DNA of 64,000 bases from Rehmannia glutinosa (Eukaryota > Streptophyta > Magnoliopsida > Lamiales > Orobanchaceae). Location: positions 55,006,659-55,070,658 of the forward strand of contig CM071932.1 in assembly GCA_016081115.2 (NCBI GenBank), in the 5' to 3' direction. Shown here in pieces: positions 46,530-59,495 of the stretch. The notes under the pieces were generated by a model, which was not told the origin of the DNA, ran no database searches, and saw nothing but the letters and a program-made list of their open reading frames with translations. A program made the position numbers and the translations under genes. Numbering within the stretch: position 1 is the stretch's first letter; each line of letters opens with the position of its first letter.

Positions 46530-48900
46530 TGTCTGTGGCTGGATAACATGGCTCGGATCTTGCATGTACTTTTTCAACATAGACACGTGAAATACATTAT
46601 GGATAGCCGTGACATCTCCACAGGTAGATCTAATTTTGTAGGCTACCTACTAATCCATTTGTTGATTACATAAGGTCCAACGTACGCTAACTAAGTTTTC
46701 CTTTTCTTACAAATCATCACTCTCTTTATTGGAGCTACTTTTATGAACATCAATCACCTACTTGAACTCAAGTGGTTTTCTTCGTGCATCCGCATAGTTC
46801 TTTTGTCGGATTTGAGTAGTCTCAAATCCTTTGAGAATAATTCTTATGGCCTCGATTGTTTCTTCTATAAAGTTTGTGTTTCGTCCCACTCACTTTATTT
46901 CTTTCTTTTCTCAACCTCGAACCAACATATAGGTGATCTACATTTCTCCCATATAGCTTCATAATGTGCCATTCCAATTGTTGTTGGTAACTATTATTGT
47001 AAGCAAACTGCCAAACAAAGGTATTTGCGGTAACTCCCTCTCTAAAATTAAGCACATGCTCGAGCATATCTTCTAAAAGTTTGATTACGTTCAAGCCAGT
47101 GCCTTTATGTGTTTGAGGTGAAAAGCAATACTAAATCACAACTCGGTTCCCATGGCTATTTGAATACACTCCTTAAATGGGATGTGAATCGACTATCTCT
47201 ATCGTAAATAATTATCTTAGAACTCCATGAAGTCTAACAATCTCCTTAACATACAACCGAGCTAGTTGTTCCCAAAGTAATATGTCATCTTGACCTGCAA
47301 GAAAATGTGCGGATTTAGTCAATCACGACGATCACCCCGAATCGCATCATACCGCTTCGTTGTTCTAGGTAATCCAACTATGAAGTCCATAACTATGTCC
47401 TCCCATTTCCATTCGAATCAATAAAGTTGTAAAACTCCCCTGGGTCTCCTCGATGTTCGACTTTCACTCTTTGACAAGTTAAGCGTGTTGACATACTTTG
47501 CCACATCTCTCTCTTCATTCCAACCAACAAAAACTATCTTTCAAGTCGTGGTACATCTTGGTGGAACCAATGCATCGGGAAATAAGGTGACATGGGCTTC
47601 TTTTAATATTTGCTTTCAATTCCTCGTTGTTGGGAAACATAAACGATCGCCAAAGAAAATTACTTCATCGTTAGATATTCGAAAACCTTCACTTCTTCCT
47701 TCGTACCCGTGTTTAATATTTTGAATGCTCTAGATCTTCTTCTTCTTGCTTCCTTTGAATATCATCAAATAGTGTTGGTGTTAGGTTAAAAGCGGAGAAG
47801 AAGTTGCCCACAAATCATTCTGATCCTAAAGTCCAACACTTCTTTCCTAGTGAAGGGTCGAAGTGGCTTCGGATAATGACATCAATGTTGCGAACGACTT
47901 TCTCTTCGAGCGTCGCCACTAATTTATTTGCTTTTCCAAAATGAAGAATCTCACAATCATAATCCTCAACTAATCTTGGAGGACCATCTCCGGGCTGGTC
48001 TCATATTCAATCTGGGTGAAGAAATACTTCTCAGACCGTGGGTGGGATCTCGACAGACTAACTCCATACAAGTGAGTGCCTCAAATCTTTGAGTAAAAAC
48101 GCTACCAACTCTAAGTCATGGTGAGTAGTCTTCTCATAATCTTTAAGTCAAGAAGCATATTTGATGACTTTCCTTTCTCGCATAAATGCGATTCCTGTGC
48201 CAATCTTCGATGCATCACTATAAATATCAAACCCTCCATCCGCCTGTGATAGTAAAAAATCGTAAGGCACTTGGTCAATCTCTCTTCTTTAGTTCGATGA
48301 AGCTTTTCTCGAATCGTTAGTCCATTCGTATTTTTTCCTTTTCGTGTGTTGTTAAGGGAGAGGCAATCTTGAGAAGCCCTCACAAACTTTCTCTATGATA
48401 ACGCTTTAGTCCCAAAAGCTTCTAATCACCATTTACTAGCGCTTCTTGGTCGACTCGATTGTCTATAGCCTCAATCTTGCAGGATCCACCATTACCCGTC
48501 TTTTAGAAATCATAAATGACCTTAAGAAGCCACCTCGGTTAGCTAAAATTCACACTTTGAGACAGCGCATACAACCGGCGGTTCTTAAGAGTCTGTAATT
48601 ACTGATCTTTGGTGTCCACTATGCTCCTTCGACTTTGATCAACAAGAATATCATCTATAAAAATAATAAAAACTTATCGATGAATTTTTAAACACTCGCT
48701 GACTCAAACCATGAAAGTCGCAGGAGCATTCACAACCCAAAATGGGCATAACAACAAACTCCTTAATGCCCACCTCATTGTCATACCTTTGTCCGAAGGT
48801 AATTTTAGGTACATCACTATCTCTAAATCTTAATTGATGATGATGTGTTGTTCTTCGTGCCACACAATATTTCTTTCCTCTTTTTTTTTAAAAATAGCAT
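46530..48900 (-). pseudogene. Decayed Ty3/Gypsy polyprotein
   Basis: Broken minus-strand fragments occur in the order of a Gypsy pol. RT remnants lie at about 48560-48880 (HHQLRFRDSDVPK, then EFVVMP). RNase H remnants lie at about 48110-48300 (GLIFIVM and KSSNMLLDLK in shifted frames, resembling the family's SDAS and YASR region). Integrase remnants lie at about 46820-47100 (FAYNNSYQQQ, LYGR). The C-terminal IHNVFHVSMLKKYMQDPSH is at about 46540-46640. Stops and frameshifts occur throughout. LTRs were not identified. Confidence 0.7.
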
Positions 48901-49606
48901 ATGTGAGCGGATGCTCATCATGAAATCCTTAATTGCTTCTACATCGACCAATGATCTTAATAAAAACCTAGTTATTTTAACATTATTGAAGTAGTAATCA
49001 AAGGAAATTTTTATTAATATAAAAGATGAGGATTTTTTTTTATAATTATTCTTAAGCAAAACGCCAAAAATGAAAACCTTACTATTAATTGTTAAATGGT
49101 GAGTACATTGTAATTCATTTGAATTTATATCTAAAAATTTAGCTTCGCTCAATTTCAATTCAAATGAAATGTACGATTTATGATTATATATTTAATATGA
49201 TCTCCATGCATGAAGTTATATATAAATGATAATTATTTGCAATGGAACTGACGGCTGCAAGTACGTTAGTGGTTCTTAAACGCTACGGCCGCTTAAGCCA
49301 AAAGAAAATCTTAGTCAGTTTAAAGGTAATTACATCTATCACCCCGCAATACGAGTACTTTATAATTAATGTTTAGGCTTATGCTTATAAGCCTGAGGAT
49401 ATATAACATTCAATTCTATATATTCTCAGTGGACGACTGGCGTTAAGATTGTGTATTTCTGGTCAACTCGGTGCAACCGACATCATATCGCGATACCGAT
49501 TAATTTAATAATAGCATATATTCAAGAGTTGTTTTTATATTTCATAGCCGGTACTGTATTCCCAGATCACGCCCCCATAGTCTGGCCTTTGGGCTCTTAC
49601 TCCGCT
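48901..49606. other. Left contig end before the gap
   Basis: No gene is seen. The last few hundred bases carry no recognisable repeat and may be low-quality read end. Confidence 0.4.
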
Positions 49607-49627
49607 AGCACATGTAACTGAACGAAG
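49607..49627. other. Residual Oxford Nanopore adapter (3' read-end strand)
   Basis: AGCA then GTAACTGAACGAAG (14 bases at 49614-49627) agrees with the bottom strand of the nanopore ligation adapter, which is found at the 3' end of untrimmed reads. Only a couple of edits occur in the seven bases upstream. Confidence 0.85.
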
Positions 49628-49632
49628 CACTG

Positions 49633-49732
49633 NNNNNNNNNNNNNNNNNNNNNNNNNNNNNNNNNNNNNNNNNNNNNNNNNNNNNNNNNNNNNNNNNNNN
49701 NNNNNNNNNNNNNNNNNNNNNNNNNNNNNNNN
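49633..49732. other. Assembly gap, 100 N
   Basis: Exactly 100 N, the conventional placeholder for a gap of unknown size. Confidence 0.99.
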
Positions 49733-49746
49733 AGTTACGTATTGCT
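49733..49746. other. Residual Oxford Nanopore adapter (5' read-start strand)
   Basis: AGTTACGTATTGCT matches the last 14 bases of the adapter top strand exactly, directly before genomic sequence. Confidence 0.9.
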
Positions 49747-50360
49747 GATTTACCAAAATCAAGATTGCACTCAATAATGATTGATACAATATGAGTACAA
49801 GTGTAATCAAGAATTGAAAGCCTAGACCAAAATAAGTGCAAGTGAGCCGCTAGCTAATACAAACAAAGATATATGAAAGCGTTTCGCCAATCGCTTTGCT
49901 CGTATACGCGCGTTGTATCTGCTGCCAATGCGCCTCTATTTATGTGAGAGACTGCTTTCATTTCCGCACACGTTTTCCTCCTCGGGGAGTGATTTGCCGC
50001 AAAAGAAACCATTTAAATGATCAATATAGTCAGAAATCAATCCCCACAAAATAGTGAAAAAGTCATTCTCAAACGCAATTATTAGCTCATTGATAAATAC
50101 GGGGTTCGACCGTCACAGAGATAAGATTGAAATTGACTGCCTACACTTTTTACAGGGGTCGTCGAATGGCCGAAGAAAACGTCGCCTTAGTCAGACTCAA
50201 GTTGCCTTGATGATTTTACGAAATGGGAGAATTTTAAGTTGATCTAAAAATAAGTAGTTTCTAAGTACAACATTTAGGGACACATAGTTTTGGTTTAAAA
50301 ACATATTTGAACAAAATCGAACATAATCATCAAAATCATGATAAAAACATTTATCTAACA
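49747..50360 (-). repeat. Partial 3' LTR of the second A copy
   Basis: Matches 13969-14833 but is about 250 bases shorter, noisy, and lacks much of the CpG-rich block. It ends CTAACA. Confidence 0.85.
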
Positions 50361-51524
50361 ACAAACCCCTTTTGATGACATAAACCAAAACAATTTTCAG
50401 ACGATTTTAAAAAACCAAATAAAATTTTCGGTTTTATTTAGTAAACTATCCGTTAGAAGTATTTCATACAAAACTCCCCTATTTATGAGCATATCAACAA
50501 ATGATTATTATAAGTAAGAGCACAAGCTATAACAAGCTTATAAGAATACATCATGCGCTAAGGAGCTCCCCTTGTCACAAAACTTATAAACAATTTCATC
50601 CGAGTCCAAAATTCAAGCCATGGACTAGGTATTAGAGACCACAATACTTAATGCGAGCTTATATTAGCTATTCTTGAGCTAACGAGCTAATATCCTTTTC
50701 TCCCCTTTGGAATCATCAAAAAGATCATTAGAATGGTGAAAACACCATACAATAATATCAAAGCGCCAAAGGACGTTTAGTAACCAAGTGAGCAATTAAA
50801 GCATAATAATCAAAAAAAGGGGAAAATGGGAGAAATGTAATATGAAGAGTTCATACGCGTGTTTTGTTTGTCAAAACATGATCTCAATAAGTATAGAAAA
50901 CTATTGAAAGCAAGAGAATCATGTATAAGTTGAAATTTTCATTACATATCATCGAACACCTTGGTGCGTTAAAAATAGAAGAGGTTGTATATAACCTTGT
51001 AAATGGTTCAAGCCAAAAACTTTCAACACCAATTCAGTCACTCATCATACATAACAACACAACAACCAAGCTCATCATGATCATATTAAAATTACATCAA
51101 AATTTTCAAGAAACTCGAAACTCAAGGGTTCCACCCAATTGAGTAAAAAGAAGCGAAATTCTTACCATTTGATCGGAAAGAGTGAGCCATAATGATGATG
51201 ATCATGCTATATAATGTCCATGTTGTGTAAGATATGCATGAAATCCATTTTTGAATGAAATTTGAGTGAATTTGGCAAAGGGGACGAAAAATGACCAAAT
51301 ATTTGTTAAAATGAAGAATGCTGAAGACAGAACGTTTAAAAGCCAAAATATAGCTTAGGGCGACCGGTCGAGGTTGAGGGCGACCGGTCGAGGTTGAGGG
51401 CGACTGGTTGCCCTCAACTCTTTCAGCCCACTGTTTTGTCAGTTTTTCCAAAATCCGAATTTTCAACCAAAAATCCAATTTTTCGCCCCTAAGTTTTAAA
51501 AACGTGTAAAATGCAAACATAAGC

Positions 51525-54500
51525 TTCATTCAATATGCATTATGCCTAACCGAGCTCGTATTGATTGAAAAAGTCTCGAAGATAGCGGTTTTTTGTGAAA
51601 ATATCCGCTAATTGATCTTGAGATGGTACAAAGGATATCTCAATTTTACATTTTGAAACACAATCCCTTAGAAAATGATGTCGAATCTCAATATGTTTAG
51701 TTGGTTGTGATGAACCGGGTTTTGAGAAATATTTATAGCGGATATATTATCACAAAAGATAGGTACATTTTCAAAAGAGCATTTGTAATCCGCTAAGGTT
51801 TGTTTCATCCAAAGAAGTTGAGTACAACAAAATGCGGCGGAAATATATTCGGCTTCGGCCGTTGAAAGAGAAACACAGTTTGCTTTCTTTGAAAACCAAG
51901 AAACTAGGCAATCGCTTAAAATTGACATGATCCGGAAGTACTTTTCCGATCATCAATATTTCCCGCATAGTCCGAATCACTATAACCTTTAAGAGAAAAA
52001 TTTTCATTCTTTGGATAAAATAAACCATATTGAATGGTGCCTTTCAAATATCGAAAAATCCTTTTAACGGCACTCATGTGAGATTCTTTGGGATTGCTTT
52101 GAAAACGAGCACATAGCATACGGCATGAAGAATGTCCGATCTACTAGCGGTTAAATAAAGTAAACTACCAATCATACCTCGATACTTTGATTCATCCACG
52201 GACTTGCCTTTCTCATCTTTGTCAATTTTGACATTTGTTGCCATAGGAGTAGAGACGGTTCTTTTCCTTCTTCAATGCCGAACTTTTTCAAAAGTTCTTT
52301 TGTATACTTTGATTGCGAAATATAAATACCTTCTTGACATTGCTTAATTTGAAGTCCAAGAAAGAAGTTAAGCTCCCCATCATACTCATCTCGAATTTCT
52401 CTTCGCATTAACTTAGAAAATTTCTTGCACAAAGAATCATTAGTAGCACCAAAGATAATATCATCAACATATATTTGCACAAGTAAACAATCTTGCCCTT
52501 TTTCAAAAACAAATAGAGTTGTATCAACTTTACCTCTTATAAAACCATTTTGTAAAAGAAAAGAACTAACCTTATCATACCATGCACGGGTGCTTGTTTT
52601 AAACCATACAAGGCCTTTTTAAGTTTATAAACATCATTAGGCCTAGAAAATTTTCAAACCCCGGAGGTTGTTTTACATGACTTCTTCTTGAATAATACCA
52701 TTTAAGGCTGGGATTTAACATCCATTTGGTAAAGTTTGAAATTTTTAAAGCAAGAATAGGCAAGCAAAATACGAATAGCTTCTAAACGTATACGGGTGCA
52801 AAAAGTTTCATCATAGTCAATACCTTCTTCTTGACAATACCCTTGAGCTACTAACCTTGCCTTATTTCGAACAATGTTGCCTTGATCATCAAGTTTGTTC
52901 CTGAAAACCCATTTTGTGCCAATAATGGTTTGAGAAGGAGGACAAGGTACCAATTCCCATACATCATTTCTTTCAAATTGATTCAACTCCTCTTGCATCT
53001 CTAGAAACCAATCCTCATCCTCAATAGCTTCTTTAGCATTTTTAGGCTCTTTTGAGAAATAAGAGCTTTCTCGACAAATTTCTCCAAGTCATCACTTTGT
53101 CAAGGGATCACCAATAATAAGATCTTTGGGTGATCTCCTTAAATTTCAATGCAACGGAAGATCCGAGATATCACCTCTATCTTCGAGAACCATTTGAAGT
53201 GGATCGCTGATCATTTGATGTAGATGGTTGATCATCAATTTGAACAATTTGTTCAATAATATCCTCCTCATCACTTTCATCATTAGGAATTCTTTCAACT
53301 CCCGAAGCTTCATTGAATTTAACATGGATGGATTCTTCAACAACTCCACTAGTCTTATTGTAAACCCGATATGCTTTGCTTTTTGTTGAATATCCCATAA
53401 ATATCCCTTCATCTACCTTAGGATCAAGTTTGTCCAATTGATCCTTGGTATTCAAAATAAAGCATTTACAACCAAATATCTTGAAATAACTAATATTTGA
53501 GTTCTACCTTTCCAAAGCTCATATGGAGTTTTATTCATTTTAGACGAATATAAACTCGATTAATGACATAGCAAGTTGTATTTACGCTTTGGCCCAAAAA
53601 TACTTTGGAAGTGAAAATTTATTAAGCATGGACCGACTCATTTCTTGTAATGTCCGATTTTTCCGCTCGCTACTCCATTTTGTTGAGGTGTCCTTGGAGC
53701 CGAAATTATGAGCATATCCTTTGGTTTCACAAAATACTCTAAATTCACCGTCAAATTCTCCACCTCGATCGCTTTAATAGATTTTGATAGTATCTTCTTT
53801 TTCATTCTCAATAAGTCTACACAACCTAACAAACTCATTAACGGCATCGTTATTATTGGTAAGAAAAAGAGCCCAATTATATCTCGAAAAATCATCAACT
53901 ATAACAAAAGTGTAATGTTTTCCACTTAGACTAGTCGCACTAATGTCCCCCGTACAAATCAAGGTGAAGCATTTGTAGAGGTTTGGTTGTGGAAATTTTA
54001 TTTTTGGGCTTAAAACTACTTTTAACTAATTTGTTCTTTTGACAAGTGTCACATAAGCCAAGATTTTCAAAATTCAATTTAGGTAGTCCTTTCACATGTT
54101 GGTTTTTGTAAATATTTTTCAAATTCTTGTATCCAACATGTCCAAGTCGCCTATGCCATAAACTAGTTAAATCATTATTGACGACTAAACAAGAAACATT
54201 TTGACTAACCAAATCACTTGTACAAATTTTGTAAAGATTGCCTTTTCTATTTGCTTCACAAATAATTTCACCATTTTTAAGTATAAGGCATTTTTCTTTA
54301 TTAAAGGAAACATCATATTTTGAATCACAAAGTTGGCTAACACTTATCAAATTAAACTTAAGCCCTTCAACTAATAGAACATTACTAAGAGAGAAAGAAG
54401 AGTTACCAATTTCTCCATTTCCAAGAATCTTTCCTTTGCCATTGCCGAACATGACCATACCCTCTTCTTGGAGTTTGATGTTGGTAAAAAGTTCTCTCCT

Positions 54501-56174
54501 CGGTCATATGGCGTGAACATCCGTCCACGAGCCATTTGAATCTTCCATTGTGGTTATAGCCCCTATTATCTACAAAAGAATTTCTTTTAGGTACCCTATA
54601 ATTTTGGGATCCATGGGGGTTACTTGAGACCTTTGGGTCTCCAAACATGTCTTGAGTTATTTCTCAATTTGCAATTATTAGCATAATGTCCAACTTTGCC
54701 ACAATAAAAACAAGTAGGAGTATTATAATTATTAGCACGTACAAAAAGTCGGACTTTGGTTATTTTTCTTAAAAACACTTTGAAATGGCTTATAACCAAG
54801 TCCCGATTTGGAATGCTCACCTCTTTGTGCATCTAAAATTTTTGTAACTTTATCCATACTTATGTTGAAACGATGCATATCATTTTTCAAATATTCAATC
54901 TCTTTTGTGAGCAATTCATTTTCGGTTTCAAGAGAATGAATTCTAGTAAGAGTAAGAGCATGAGCTTTTGTCAGAGATTCATAAGAGGTAAATAAATTTT
55001 CTTTTTCAACTTTAATCTCCTTATGCTCCTTTTTCAAGTTTTTGTATTTAACGATTAAATTTTGAAACTCAATTTGCAATTCATCAAAATCACATTGCAA
55101 GTCATCAACTATGGAGGAAGTAGAAGAGTTTGAGTGTACCTCATTGTTTTCATCGCCTATACCATGAGACCGTGTTCGGTTTCTCCTTCCTCACTCGGTT
55201 GTTTCGAGTAGTTCATCCCATGTTTTGACTTCCGCATTTAGAGCCTTCTTTTTTGTGAAAGGCTTCCTTTTCTTTTGCTCTCTTCATCGAGCCGCAATCA
55301 AAGCAATGAAGTGCCGGGTTTTCCGTGATTTAAAGCAAGCATTATCTCTTGGTTTTCTTGCTTTATTTTTATTTACAAATTTTGCAAATTTTCGAACAAG
55401 TGCGGCCGTCTCCTCATCATCATCATCATTATCATAGTATGCATTATTAGAAGAAGAAGCAAGACCTTTAGAAATAATTTGCATACCCGATTGATTTGTG
55501 GATGGTTTGGAATTTTTCCTCTCCTTGAGATAGACTTCATATGATGAGTAGATTTCCAATAAGTTCATCAAACTTGAGTGTCTCAAGATTTTGTGCCTCC
55601 GTGATTGCCGTTACTTTTCGGACCATGACCCGGAAGTGCATTCAATACCTTGGTCACTTTGTTTTCTTCGAGATGGCCTTGCCGAGGGCCACAAGAGGAT
55701 TGACAATATTGTCAAGCCTTTCCACCATCTTGAGATGCTTTCGCCATCATACATGCTAAAGTTTTCGAAGTCTTTAACAAGCATGGTCTTTCTTGCTTGC
55801 TTGACTTTCTTAGTCCCTTCATAGATTGTCTCCAATTTTTCCCAAACCTCATGTGCCGACCTTATGCCTCTTATGCGATTGTACTCGGTGGCGGTAAGAG
55901 AACAATGCAAAATATTTAAGGCCTTACCGTTTAGAGAGAAAGCCTTTTTGTTGTTTTCATCAAACTCCTTGAAAGGTTTAGGAGCCAAAGTGCCATCTTC
56001 CGATTTCTTTGTTGGTTGATCAACTCCTTCAATGACCACATTCCAAATGTCGAACCCGCACCCTTGTAGGAAACACTCCATACCGTCTTTCCAAAATGCG
56101 TAGTTGTTGGCGTCGAATAGTGGTGGCTTATTTATGGAGGCGCCGGTGGTGAGATGAGCATCATTTGTAGCCAT
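51525..56174 (-). pseudogene. Second-copy element A Gag-Pol, many frameshifts
   Basis: Same gene order as 16006-20678. Gag frames lie at 55611-56174 and 55284-55586, the knuckle and coiled-coil part at 54620-55100, integrase pieces between about 53140 and 54460, RT at 52172-52998 and RNase H at 51668-51928. Here the RNase H frame keeps SLSTAEAEYISAAFCCTQ, which the first copy lost. Conversely, many one- to four-base losses break segments that are intact in copy one. Confidence 0.85.
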
Positions 56175-56231
56175 GGATCTTTCCTCTTTACTTGGAACGA
56201 GCTAGCCAAAGAGTTTGGCTTTGATACCACT

Positions 56232-57493
56232 TGTTAGTCCAAGTGGCTACAATAATCTAGAGGGGGGGTGAATAGATTATGCCGATTTTTTGCAAATTAC
56301 CCTCTTTTTCGAAACAACGAGTAGATAACAAGAATGTAAATGCGGAAAATAAACAACACTCGTTGATTTAAAGAGGTTCAACCCACCTAGGGCCTAATCC
56401 TCTACCACCCCAGTATCTCCGGGATGGATTTTAAAAAGAAAAAAAAAGATTTTATTAATTTACCAAAAATTAATACAACACCTTGAGGATTACCACAACC
56501 CTCTTTCACCACCTTGAGGATTACCACAACCCTCTTACAACACCTTTGAAGATTACCACAACCTTCAAACACCTATCACCTAGATCACCCAAGTGTATTC
56601 TTACCACATGAATACTCACAAGGATGTCTTGTGTTGAATGATGACCAAAATCAAGATTGCAACTCAATAATGATTGATACAATATGAGTACAAGTGTAAT
56701 CAAGAATTGAAAGCCTAGACCTCAAATAAGTGCAAGTGAAAGTGCTTAGCTAATACAACAAGATATATGAAAGTGTTTGCTCAATTGCTCTTTGCTTGAT
56801 ATTGTGTGTTGTATCTTGTTGCTTGAATGAAGCCTCTATTTATAGGAGAGGACTTGGCTTTCATTTCAGACATTGCCTCCTCCTTCGGGGAGTTATTTGC
56901 TGCAAAAGAAACCATTTAAAATGATCAATATAGTGTTAGAAATCAATCCCACAAAATAGGGAAAAGTTGTCTCAAAACGCACGGATAGTTTGCGATAAAC
57001 ATGGGGTTCGACGGTCGGCGCGGCAGAGATAAGATTGAAATTGAATTCTCGCGAATTTTTACACAGGGGGACCGGTCGAAGGGGGCGCGACCGTCGCCGC
57101 TCTTAGTGACGGTTGCCGAGCGATTTTACGAAACAGAGAAGTCCTGAACAAAAATCCAACTTGCGGTGCAATTAAGTCGCCCGCCGGCCGACCGGCCGAC
57201 CGCACTGCCGCCCCACCCGGTCGACGGGCCGCCCGCCTTTCTTACGCCCCATTTTATTTCTTAACTCAACTCAGTGCACGGTTGCCTTATGGGCGACCGG
57301 CCGAGTTTCTGAAACAAATGTGTTGTCCAATGTTTTATTGAAAATAAACTTCAAGAAATACTCCGAAAAATAGTAAAAACATTTTAAGTTGATCTAAGTA
57401 TTTAGACAACATTTAGGATAGTTTTGGTTTAAAAACATATTTGAACAAAATCGAACATAATCATCAAAATCATGATAAAAACATTTATCTAAT
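56232..57493 (-). repeat. 5' LTR of the second A copy
   Basis: TGTTAG at 56232; the end reads CTAATG instead of CTAACA. Corresponds to 20736-22007. Confidence 0.88.
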
Positions 57494-57636
57494 GTAAATG
57501 GGGTGTGCGGATAAAAACTACAAAAAAACCATATAAATATTAAATAAAAAAGAATTCTAAATAAAATTACCTATTAATTTTGCTTTTTAAAAAAAGGGGG
57601 GCCAGGGCCGAGGTTGGCCCCCTGGCTACACCAGTA
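57494..57636. mobile_element. Right part of hAT-like element D, second copy
   Basis: Ends GGCTACACCAGTA followed by the target duplication GTCTCATG (57637-57644). Confidence 0.65.
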
Positions 57637-57651
57637 GTCTCATGTTTAGCC

Positions 57652-58101
57652 TAGGGATGTGCACGAGACTTGAGATTACCAAAATCGAACCGATATCCGG
57701 ACCGAAAAACCCCGAACCAAAAATATTCGTTATTTTTTTACTTTTCCCAAATCGCATCGCCCCGAAAATATTTCGCACGGCTCGAGATTTTTTAAATACT
57801 GCATCGAGAACCATACCGAATCACTCTAAATCGATGACTCAAGCTAGAACCGATTTTAAAGATTTTATATAAATACTTATACATTATTTATATCTTATTT
57901 ATATTTTGATATTGAATTAACTACAAATCATTTAAAATTAAATTGAATATAAAACATATTTCTAACAAAACCATTATACTACAACAATTATGAATTTTGA
58001 AAAACTTTAATACTAAGAATAGAGCAAATTATTTGAAATTAAAATTAGTTAAACAATTAGTAAATTGCACTTAAAAGAGAAACATACTCTAAACAAGTAA
58101 T
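57652..58101. mobile_element. Left part of hAT-like element C, second copy
   Basis: Begins TAGGGATGTGCACGAGAC after GTTTAGCC (57644-57651) and runs to the GTAAT target of B. Confidence 0.65.
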
Positions 58102-59438
58102 TGTCGGATAAATGTTTTTATCAAGATTTTGATGATTATATTTAAATGAGTTTTTATACCAAAATAATGTTAATAATTATTGTCTAAATACTCCTAAATG
58201 ATTTAAATTATTTTTGCTAATTTTTGGAGTATTTCTTAGAATTTATTTTTCGATAAAAATGGACAACACTTTTGATAGTTTTGTTTAAATTGGTTTTTAC
58301 ACCAAAACTATGTTTATAAATGTTGTCAAAATACTCCCAAGTGATTTAAAATGTTTTTACTAATTTTTGGAGTATTTCTTGAAGTTTATTTTTGATAAAA
58401 ATCGGACAACATTTCAAATTGAGGTCGACCGATCGCACAAGAGGTCGACGGCACCAAGAGTTGAAAAATGAAACAGAACGAAATGGAAACAAATTCTCGT
58501 GAAAAAAAGAAGGAGGGGACGGTCAAGGTGGAAGAGGCCGACTGCCGCACCCAGAGGCGACGGCCGCACCCCGTCGCCGACCTGGTCGACCCCGACGACC
58601 TGCACTGGATCGCACTAATTTTTTCAAATGGTCAAAATCTTTAACAGGCAACCGGTCGCCTCTATGCTATTTTGTGACAAAGAAATTATGTTGTTTGAAA
58701 TTTTGACAAAGAAGATTTACTTTTGATTTTTGTACAATATTTCTACATCTTGTGATCTTCTTTTTGTAGACAAAAGTGAAGATAGAGGAGCCTATGTTGG
58801 TGAAGACTTCCTATAAATAGAGGATGAATTGAAGACATAAGACACAACACATACAAGCAAAACACACAACATGATATCTCGCAAATTGTTCAAGCTTTCA
58901 TTTTTACATTCTTGTTGTAATAGCCTAAGTACTTTCACTTGCACATCTTTGAGGTCTAGGCTTTTTGATTCTTGATTACACTTGCACTCAATCTTTGTAT
59001 TGGTTTCATAGAGTTGTAATCTTGAATTTTGTCCATCATTCAACACAAGACATCCTTGTGAGTATTCTTGTGGTAAGAATACACTGGGTGATCTAGGTGA
59101 TAGGTGTTTGAAGAGTGTGGTACTCTTAAAAGGTGGTGAAGGAAGATTGTGGTAATCTCCTTGAAGGTGTTGTAAGAGGATTGTGGTGATCCTCAAGGTG
59201 TTGTATTAATTGTGGTAATTAATAAAATCTTTTTTTCTTTTTGGAATCCATCCCGGAGATACTGGGGTGGTAGAGGATTAAGCCCTAGGTGGGTTGAACC
59301 TCTTTAAATCAACGAGTGTTGTTTAATTTTTGCATTTACATTCTTGTCATTTACTTGTTGATTCGAAAAAGAGGGTGATTTGAAAAATCGGCATAATCTA
59401 TTCACCCCCTCTAGATTATCGTAGCCACTTGACTAACA
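58102..59438 (+). repeat. 5' LTR of the second B copy
   Basis: TGTCGG...CTAACA, 1337 bp. Corresponds to 22624-23973. Confidence 0.9.
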
Positions 59439-59440
59439 AG

Positions 59441-59452
59441 TGGTATAAGAGC
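59441..59452 (+). promoter_or_regulatory. Primer-binding site of the second B copy
   Basis: TGGTATAAGAGC, one mismatch from the initiator tRNA-Met complement. Confidence 0.75.
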
Positions 59453-59495
59453 CAAACTCTTTGGCTAGCTCGTTCCGAGTAAAGAGGAAAGATCC

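Noticed and set aside
49535..49841. Reading frames running through the gap
   Set aside because: They contain the N run and adapter bases, so they are not genes.
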